Assembly: GCA_002414125.1 (NCBI GenBank)
Contig: DHYN01000029.1
Span: 6,305 to 14,459, forward strand
DNA: 8,155 bases
DNA from: Ruminococcus sp. UBA5129
GTDB taxonomy: Bacteria; Bacillota; Clostridia; Oscillospirales; Ruminococcaceae
Reading direction: 5' to 3'
The position numbers and the translations under genes were made by a program. Positions within the stretch are counted from its first letter, which is position 1. Every line of letters begins with the position of its first letter. Below the pieces are notes generated by a model. That model was not told where the DNA came from. It saw nothing but the letters and a program-made list of their open reading frames with translations, and did not search any database. Below, in pieces: positions 1 to 4,707 of this stretch.

Positions 1-219
1 AAAAATGATCGCCGGCAGGGAGACTATCAGCGAAATGAACCCTGCGATAAAAAGTGAGATGCTGCCGATCACAAGTATCAGACCGAACACAGAAAGCAAT
101 ATCACGAGCAGGGGATGCTTTTTTCTGCGGACGAGTCTGTGTGAAAAGAAAAGACAAGCTACTCCGCTTCCGAATGCTATCACAGCAATGCTTGTAAGTA
201 TCAGTACTGCCGTTTCCAT
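1..219 (-). CDS. Small membrane protein of unknown function, 3' end cut by the window edge
   Basis: An open frame begins at an ATG at 219-217 and runs 73 codons to the left edge without a stop, so only the N-terminal part is visible. A good ribosome binding site (GAGGTGA) ends 3 nt before the ATG, or about 6 nt counted from GAGGT, which supports this start. The protein begins METAVLILTSIAV and shows a first hydrophobic segment at about residues 4-26. A short basic stretch follows (HRLVRRKKH, residues 27-35), then a second long hydrophobic region from about 36 to the visible end. This suggests an N-out first helix with a positive cytoplasmic loop. I do not recognise a family. It lies downstream of the aquaporin gene on the same strand, 63 nt after its stop codon, with a hairpin terminator between them, so it may be expressed by read-through or from a weak promoter overlapping that hairpin. 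Confidence 0.7.
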   Translation of the reverse strand, partial: METAVLILTSIAVIAFGSGVACLFFSHRLVRRKKHPLLVILLSVFGLILVIGSISLFIAGFISLIVSLPAIIF

Positions 220-248
220 GATCTCACCTCATTTTTGGATCAACTAAT

Positions 249-268
249 AAGGCTGCCGAAGCAGCCTT
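249..268 (-). terminator. Hairpin terminator after the aquaporin gene
   Basis: A perfect 8-bp stem with a four-base loop starts about 14 nt past the aquaporin stop codon. Read on the minus strand it is AAGGCTGC-TTCG-GCAGCCTT, so the loop is the very stable C(UUCG)G tetraloop. The run after it on the minus strand is only TTATTAG, a poor U-tract, so termination may be incomplete. On the plus strand the tail is TTTTATTAT, but no plus-strand gene ends here. Confidence 0.7.
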
Positions 269-282
269 TTATTATGTTATGT

Positions 283-1059
283 TTATTTCTTCTTGGACTT
301 GGGTCTGGGCTGACTGCTGCCTGTCTTTTTCTGAGCAGAGCTCTCATCAGCAGGAGTCGGGAGACCACTTTCGAGGTACTTGTGGATACATGCAGCGAGT
401 GCAGCTCCTACAAGCGGACCTACGATGAATACCCAAAGGCACTTGATAGGATCGGAGTTGCCGTCAATAGCAGCGGATATAGCAGGACCGATGCTTCTTG
501 CAGGATTTACCGATGTACCGGTGAGACCGATTCCGAGGATATGAACGAGCGTGAGAGTGAGACCGATGACGAGTCCGCCGAACGAGCCGTGCTTAGCTTT
601 CTTTGAAGTAACGCCGAGGATAGTGAGCACGAAGATGAATGTGAGCACGATCTCAACGAGGAGACCTGCTACGGCACTGTCGTTAACACCGCCGAGTCCG
701 TTTGAGCCGAATCCGCCTGTTTTGTCCTTGACCTTGCCGAGACTGAAAATAGCAGCAAGGATGCCCGAGCCTGCAAAAGCGCCGAGGCACTGTGAGATCA
801 CATAGCCGATGAACTCAGATCCGCTCATGCCGCCTGTCATGAGAACGCCGAGAGAAACAGCAGGGTTGATGTGGCAGCCCGAGATATTGCCCACGCAGTA
901 AGCCATACCAACGATGACAAGACCGAAAGCGAGAGCAGTCAGAATGTATCCGCCGCCGAAAGCAGCATCGCATCCCACGAGCATTGCGGTTCCGCAGCCG
1001 AGTGTTACAAGCACGAGAGTACCGATAAACTCAGCTACATACTTTTTCATTGAATTCAT
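283..1059 (-). CDS. aqpZ: Aquaporin (MIP family), orthodox water-channel type
   Basis: This 258-residue protein is a major intrinsic protein that lets water cross the cytoplasmic membrane passively. It has the six-helix, two-half-helix MIP layout with both signature motifs: NPA at residues 65-67 (HINPAVS) and at 185-187 (TSVNPARS). Aligned by eye to E. coli AqpZ, the aromatic/arginine selectivity filter is F45, H173, T182 and R188. This is the water-selective set, rather than the W/G/F/R set of glycerol facilitators such as GlpF. The 26-28 C-terminal residues are a polar tail rich in Ser, Pro and Lys, ending PRPKSKKK, which AqpZ lacks. The ATG at 1059 is preferred because AAGGAGG lies 8 nt upstream; the next Met (residue 4) would be too far from it. 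The gene has its own consensus promoter and a hairpin terminator, and is divergent from the YfhO-family operon. Water specificity is inferred from the filter residues. Confidence 0.93.
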   Translation of the reverse strand: MNSMKKYVAEFIGTLVLVTLGCGTAMLVGCDAAFGGGYILTALAFGLVIVGMAYCVGNISGCHINPAVSLGVLMTGGMSGSEFIGYVISQCLGAFAGSGILAAIFSLGKVKDKTGGFGSNGLGGVNDSAVAGLLVEIVLTFIFVLTILGVTSKKAKHGSFGGLVIGLTLTLVHILGIGLTGTSVNPARSIGPAISAAIDGNSDPIKCLWVFIVGPLVGAALAACIHKYLESGLPTPADESSAQKKTGSSQPRPKSKKK

Positions 1060-1078
1060 AGAAAATTCCTCCTTTTTT

Positions 1079-1090
1079 GGACGTTTGTCC
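1079..1090 (-). promoter_or_regulatory. Short inverted repeat in the aquaporin 5' leader
   Basis: GGAC and GTCC, separated by 4 nt, form a small dyad within about 15 nt of the predicted transcription start of the aquaporin gene and just upstream of its ribosome binding site. It could be an operator half-site pair or a small 5' hairpin. A 4-bp dyad arises often by chance, so the call is weak. Confidence 0.2.
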
Positions 1091-1099
1091 GTTTTCTTA

Positions 1100-1128
1100 A
1101 TTCTATCACATCAGTCAAATTTTGTCAA
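1100..1128 (-). promoter_or_regulatory. Consensus housekeeping promoter of the aquaporin gene
   Basis: On the minus strand a perfect -35 box TTGACA (1128-1123) is followed after exactly 17 nt by TAGAAT (1105-1100), a 5/6 match to the -10 consensus. The start of transcription should be near 1093, giving a leader of about 35 nt that contains the AAGGAGG ribosome binding site at about 1068-1074. The form is that of a vegetative sigma-A promoter. Confidence 0.8.
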
Positions 1129-1143
1129 TATATATTTTTAAAC

Positions 1144-1246
1144 ATAAGAATTTTTGTTATACTTACACATAAGAATTGGTGGATATTCGTGCGGAATGCA
1201 GTCTTAAGATAATCATAAGAAATACCGCGTGCACGGATAAGAATTT
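1144..1246. repeat. Cluster of ATAAGAATT-like direct repeats, candidate regulator binding sites
   Basis: The core TAAGA occurs in the same orientation at 1145, 1170, 1205, 1216 and 1238. Four of the copies extend to ATAAGAATT or a close form (1144, 1169, 1215 with one change, 1237). The last three cores are spaced 11 and 22 bp apart, one and two helical turns. OmpR/PhoB-family regulators typically bind direct repeats on an 11-bp register, and one is encoded in the operon that follows. The last copy overlaps where the -35 box of the TATAAT at 1257 would lie. Binding by the encoded regulator is inference. Confidence 0.4.
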
Positions 1247-1256
1247 TGGTTTATTA

Positions 1257-1262
1257 TATAAT
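1257..1262 (+). promoter_or_regulatory. Perfect -10 box, candidate activator-dependent promoter of the yfhO-regulator-kinase operon
   Basis: TATAAT is a full -10 consensus, but no -35-like hexamer lies 16-18 nt upstream and there is no extended TG motif. Promoters of this form usually need an activator, and the TAAGA repeats end 14 nt upstream of the box. Transcription would start near 1269 and give a leader of about 109 nt carrying the large inverted repeat. The surrounding DNA is AT-rich, so a chance match is possible. Confidence 0.4.
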
Positions 1263-1280
1263 CAGGGCAAGGGAGGTCAA

Positions 1281-1326
1281 GGAAATCAATTTTCAAATAT
1301 CTGAGGTAATTTGAAAATTGATTTCC
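1281..1326. repeat. 18-bp perfect inverted repeat with 10-nt loop
   Basis: GGAAATCAATTTTCAAAT at 1281-1298 is the exact reverse complement of 1309-1326. The loop 1299-1308 is ATCTGAGGTA. Pairing resumes outside a single A/G mismatch for three more pairs (1277-1279 with 1328-1330). Neither strand has a T-tract after the stem, so it is not an intrinsic terminator. It lies 51 nt upstream of the YfhO-family start codon and would fall inside the mRNA leader if the TATAAT at 1257 is used. It could be an RNA structure controlling expression or stability, or an extended operator on DNA. Confidence 0.75.
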
Positions 1327-1332
1327 GTGAGG

Positions 1333-1362
1333 GGAGGTGATATTATCTTGACAATTCTTTAG
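1333..1362 (+). other. Near-perfect Shine-Dalgarno with a possible four-codon leader reading frame
   Basis: GGAGGTGAT at 1333-1341 is almost the full complement of the 16S rRNA 3' end, yet it lies 36 nt before the YfhO-family ATG, too far to serve it. Ten nt after its GGAGG is a TTG (1348) that opens the frame TTG-ACA-ATT-CTT-TAG, ending at 1362 just where the GTGAGGT binding site of the main gene begins. Translation of so short a frame is speculative; the strong binding site itself is directly visible. Confidence 0.25.
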
Positions 1363-1376
1363 TGAGGTATTAAAAT
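1348..1376 (+). promoter_or_regulatory. Consensus-like promoter abutting the YfhO-family start codon
   Basis: TTGACA (1348-1353), a 17-nt spacer and TAAAAT (1371-1376) give 11 of 12 consensus bases at ideal spacing. However, the -10 box ends one base before the ATG at 1378. A transcript from here would start near 1383 and lack that ATG and its ribosome binding site. Either it is a chance match, or it makes an mRNA with a later start or one for the downstream regulator genes. Confidence 0.35.
1362..1368 (+). promoter_or_regulatory. Ribosome binding site of the YfhO-family gene
   Basis: GTGAGGT ends 9 nt before the ATG at 1378, which fixes this start. In-frame stop codons TAG (1360-1362) and TGA (1363-1365) lie just upstream, so the frame cannot begin further left from a standard start. 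Confidence 0.6.
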
Positions 1377-1377
1377 A

Positions 1378-3963
1378 ATGTATGTAAGAAGTTTTTTGAG
1401 ACGCAGAAGAGTGGAGATCATCAGTGTGACCATGATCGCGCTGGTATGTGTCCTCGTGATATCTGTTGTGATGATATTCTTCGGTGACGGGGTCTGGGGA
1501 TCGGTGACCGATTGGGAAAACCAGCATTTTGCGATCCCGGAGTATTTCCGCACAAGGTTTTATGCGACGGGCGACCTTCTTCCCGATCTCGCACCGCAGC
1601 TCGGAGCAGGTCAGAATATCTATACTTTGGCATATTACGGGCTTTTGAATCCGATATATCTTCCTGCGTACCTCATGCCGCATGTGTCTATGGCTGTGTA
1701 CATACAGATATGCGGTATCGCTGTTGTGTTTGCTTCAGCAGTAATGATGTACTTCCTTGCAAGGAGGTTTTTTGACGGATGGATACCGCTTTTCTGCGCT
1801 TTGCTTTTTGTTTTGTCCGCGCCGCTTTTTTACCACAGCCACCGTCATATCATGTTTATCTCCTACATGCCGTTTCTTCTGACTGCGATGCTTGCGGTGT
1901 CGGGCGATGACTCCCCGAGAAGCCGTGCCGCGCTGATGATATCGTCCTGCTGTATCCTCTGTACAAGCTTTTATTTCAGCATAAGCAGCTTCGCGGTGAT
2001 CGTGATCTTCGCAGCATTTGCAATTCTAAGGAAATACAACAGCATCGGTATGAGCCGTCTTACGGAGTACATGATACCGAGGCTCATCTGCATTTTTATC
2101 GGAGCTGTTTCTGCAGGATTTCTTTGGCTGCCGACGTTTTTCACACTCGTTCGCGGCAGGGAGTCAAATGCTTCGTTTGTCAATGTGATGAAGCTGCTCA
2201 TTCCGACCGTCAACCTCGGTCACGCGATGTACAGTTCGTATTCACTTGGTTTCACAGCGATAGTTATAGCGGCTGTGATAATTCTTTTCTTCTCGCAGGA
2301 CAGAGCTTCACGCCTTATCGCACGCGTTTTTGCGGCGCTGATCTGTATGCCTGTCATCGTCTATATCTTCAACGGTACTATGTATATTGATCCGAAGATA
2401 CTCATCCCGTTCACCCCTCTTGCTGCTCTGATGTGCGGTGAATTTGCGGTCAGCCTGCAAAGAGGCAGGGTGAAGCTGATCTCTTTTTTGGCGGCTTTCA
2501 CGGTAGTAATACTGCTTGATATGCTGCTCAACTACAGGGAGCTTTATAAAAATCTCATAATCTTCTCCGACTGCGCTGTTCTTATGACGGCGGTCATATT
2601 ACATATAAAGACAGACAAAAGGAAGTTATTTTTTATAACGGCAGTTGCTTCGGCGGCTGTTATGTGCATTGCGGTGAACTCCACAGATAAATATGTGAAC
2701 CGCAGCACGCTCGATGAGATATATTCCGAGGACATCAGCGGACTCGTTGACAAGGCTGTTGCGAGCGATCGTTCATTCTACCGTTTTGCAGGTCTCACCG
2801 ATTCCTATTCTACCGTCAATATGATCTACGGTTCGGAATACTACTCCGCCACGATCTATTCCTCGGTCTCGGACAGCGACTACAGAAGCTTCCGCGTGAA
2901 CGGCTCGGGAAGCGGTATGAGTCAGCGCTGCAACGCACGTCAGACACAGCCTTACAACGAGGTATTTGATGTGCTTATGGGGTGCAGATACCGTATCTCC
3001 AACGAGTCTGCGGCGATGTCAGGTGAAACGGTCGAGTGCAGCAGCGGCGGAAAATTCCTCCTGCGAAATGAGAACGCACTCCCTGTCGGATATGCTTGCA
3101 GCGATGTCATCGGTGAAGCCGAATGGTCGTCTCTCGATCCTGCTGCGCGTGCCGAGGCAATGCTCGGGAGGATAGTCGTTCCGACGGAAACTGACGGGAC
3201 GTTTATTCCGCACGGAGTCGGAAAGCTTGAGACAGGTTATACCGTTGAGGGTGATACATCGGCAATTACTCCGATAAACAGAGCTTACGAGGTTTGCAGC
3301 AGTGAACCGTTCCGAGTGACGGCAAAGCTCGATGAGCCGATCGCGGGAAAGCTTGTTTTCCTCACCTGCCGAGCCGACAACCGCGTAGGAGACGTATCAA
3401 AGCGGCGCGACATCTCGCTGACCGTCAACGGCGTGAAGAATACACTTTCCGCTCCGGGCTGGAAGTACCATAACGGAAATTACGATTTTTCATTTGTTCT
3501 CTCATCTGACGGCGACATCGACACGCTTGAGTTTGAGTTTTCGGCAGGCGACTATATCCTCTCGGACTTTTCGGTCACACTGCTCGATGAGTCGATCCTG
3601 CGCGGTGCGCAGCTCAATAAGGATGCCTTTATTATTGACCGCGACAAAATGGGCGGAGACACGATCGAGGGCAGTATTGATGTTGCCGAGGACGGCTGGT
3701 TCACGCTTTCCGTGCCTTACGACAAGGGCTTTGAGATCATGGTCGACGGCATTCCGACCAAATACAGCAAGACAAACACTGCGTTCATCGGCTTTCCGAT
3801 AAGCCGAGGCGAGCACAGTATTATTATAAACTATCATGCACCGATGAAAACGATCGGGGTGCTTATGACGATAATGGGCTGCTTTGCAGCGGCTCTGATG
3901 ATCGTTTTGATGCATATCCGTGAGCGAAAAGGTTCATTTGCGGCAATTCCTGTCGGAGCATGA
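1378..3963 (+). CDS. YfhO-family polytopic membrane protein (GT-C-like glycosyltransferase fold)
   Basis: This 861-residue protein fits the YfhO family in order and length. A basic N-terminus (SFLRRRRVE) precedes a first membrane helix at about 14-35. The first external loop is acidic (TDWENQHFAIPEYF, residues 44-57), followed by GAGQNIY (76-82) and the LNPIYLPAYL stretch (90-99). Many helices follow to about residue 432, then a soluble region of about 390 residues. Near its end are VDG (789-791), GEHSIIINY (811-819) and a final helix at about 823-846. GT-C enzymes carry catalytic acids in the first outer loop, so D45 and E48 are candidates. In Bacillus subtilis YfhO is needed with CsbB and GtcA to add GlcNAc to lipoteichoic acid; neither partner is encoded in this window. 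Acceptor and sugar are unknown here. It is the first gene of an operon with a two-component pair. The family call is by eye and fairly sure; the activity is inferred. Confidence 0.82.
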   Translation: MYVRSFLRRRRVEIISVTMIALVCVLVISVVMIFFGDGVWGSVTDWENQHFAIPEYFRTRFYATGDLLPDLAPQLGAGQNIYTLAYYGLLNPIYLPAYLMPHVSMAVYIQICGIAVVFASAVMMYFLARRFFDGWIPLFCALLFVLSAPLFYHSHRHIMFISYMPFLLTAMLAVSGDDSPRSRAALMISSCCILCTSFYFSISSFAVIVIFAAFAILRKYNSIGMSRLTEYMIPRLICIFIGAVSAGFLWLPTFFTLVRGRESNASFVNVMKLLIPTVNLGHAMYSSYSLGFTAIVIAAVIILFFSQDRASRLIARVFAALICMPVIVYIFNGTMYIDPKILIPFTPLAALMCGEFAVSLQRGRVKLISFLAAFTVVILLDMLLNYRELYKNLIIFSDCAVLMTAVILHIKTDKRKLFFITAVASAAVMCIAVNSTDKYVNRSTLDEIYSEDISGLVDKAVASDRSFYRFAGLTDSYSTVNMIYGSEYYSATIYSSVSDSDYRSFRVNGSGSGMSQRCNARQTQPYNEVFDVLMGCRYRISNESAAMSGETVECSSGGKFLLRNENALPVGYACSDVIGEAEWSSLDPAARAEAMLGRIVVPTETDGTFIPHGVGKLETGYTVEGDTSAITPINRAYEVCSSEPFRVTAKLDEPIAGKLVFLTCRADNRVGDVSKRRDISLTVNGVKNTLSAPGWKYHNGNYDFSFVLSSDGDIDTLEFEFSAGDYILSDFSVTLLDESILRGAQLNKDAFIIDRDKMGGDTIEGSIDVAEDGWFTLSVPYDKGFEIMVDGIPTKYSKTNTAFIGFPISRGEHSIIINYHAPMKTIGVLMTIMGCFAAALMIVLMHIRERKGSFAAIPVGA

Positions 3964-3981
3964 TGCGAAAGGAAGTACAGT

Positions 3982-4707
3982 ATGGAACAGATCACCGATG
4001 CATCAATACTCGTAGTAGACGACGATCACGATATAGTAAATGCTATCGCAAAGCTTCTTGAAAAGGAGGGCTACAGGATATACAAGGCGTACAACGGTCT
4101 GGAGGCTATCGACTGCCTGACGCGCAATGAGATACATCTCATCCTGATAGATATAATGATGCCGAAGCTTGACGGACTTTCGGCAATGATGAAGATACGC
4201 ATGACGAAAAACATCCCCATTATCGTTCTGTCGGCGAAGTCTGAGGACACCGATAAAGTTCTCGGACTGTCTATGGGTGCGGACGACTACATAACAAAGC
4301 CGTATAATCCTATGGAGCTTATCGCGAGAGTGCAGTCGAATCTGCGCCGTTATCTCAGGCTCGGTGCGGCTGACAGTACGCGCATAGGCTCGTGCATAAA
4401 GATAGGCGGACTCATGCTCGACAGAGATGCAAAGCAGATAAGCGTTGACGGCGAACCCGTGAAAATGACAGCTACCGAGTACAAGATCACCGCGCTGCTC
4501 ATGGAGAATGCAGGACGTGTTTTCTCTGCTGAGGAGATCTACCGAAAAGTCTGGAACGAGGATTGCTACAGTGTGGAGAATACCGTCATGGTACACATTC
4601 GTCACATCAGAGAGAAGATCGAGATAAACCCGGGCGATCCGCGCTATCTCAAGGTGGTCTGGGGGATCGGCTATAAGATAGAAAAGACTGGAGGTCATGA
4701 TAAATGA
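3982..4707 (+). CDS. OmpR/PhoB-family DNA-binding response regulator
   Basis: This 241-residue protein is a two-domain transcription factor. The receiver domain (about 7-122) has the acidic pocket D13/D14, the phosphoacceptor D57 in LILIDIMMP, S84 in VLSAK and K106 in ITKPY, so it should be phosphorylated normally. A winged-helix domain (about 137-235) follows, with TATEYKITALLMENAGRVFS, the recognition-helix region ENTVMVHIRHIREKIE and the terminal hairpin VVWGIGYKIEK. That form resembles VanR-like regulators of Firmicutes, although no van resistance genes are present. AAAGGA lies 8 nt before the ATG. The gene starts 18 nt after the YfhO-family stop and overlaps the kinase start by ATGA, so the pair is translationally coupled. 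Its DNA sites are unknown; the TAAGA repeats upstream of the operon are candidates. Only the family is certain, not the regulon. Confidence 0.95.
   Translation: MEQITDASILVVDDDHDIVNAIAKLLEKEGYRIYKAYNGLEAIDCLTRNEIHLILIDIMMPKLDGLSAMMKIRMTKNIPIIVLSAKSEDTDKVLGLSMGADDYITKPYNPMELIARVQSNLRRYLRLGAADSTRIGSCIKIGGLMLDRDAKQISVDGEPVKMTATEYKITALLMENAGRVFSAEEIYRKVWNEDCYSVENTVMVHIRHIREKIEINPGDPRYLKVVWGIGYKIEKTGGHDK

Noticed and set aside
235..606. A 123-codon plus-strand frame antisense to the aquaporin gene
   Set aside because: It overlaps the terminator and the conserved aquaporin C-terminal half, has no ribosome binding site, and yields a low-complexity Ser/Thr/Glu-rich product.
1281..1326. The inverted repeat as an intrinsic terminator or insertion-sequence end
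   Set aside because: No T-run follows on either strand, no target duplication flanks it, and no transposase is near.
1060..1377. A riboswitch or small RNA gene in the long divergent spacer
   Set aside because: I see no conserved riboswitch core or T-tract terminator; the only strong structure is the simple 18-bp hairpin.
1213..1683. A 156-codon minus-strand frame crossing the operon leader and the start of the YfhO-family gene
   Set aside because: It runs through the inverted repeat and both candidate promoters, and its product resembles no protein and is antisense to the YfhO N-terminus.
3502..3915. A 137-codon minus-strand frame within the YfhO-family gene
   Set aside because: Antisense to the well-formed C-terminal domain, with no binding site or motif.
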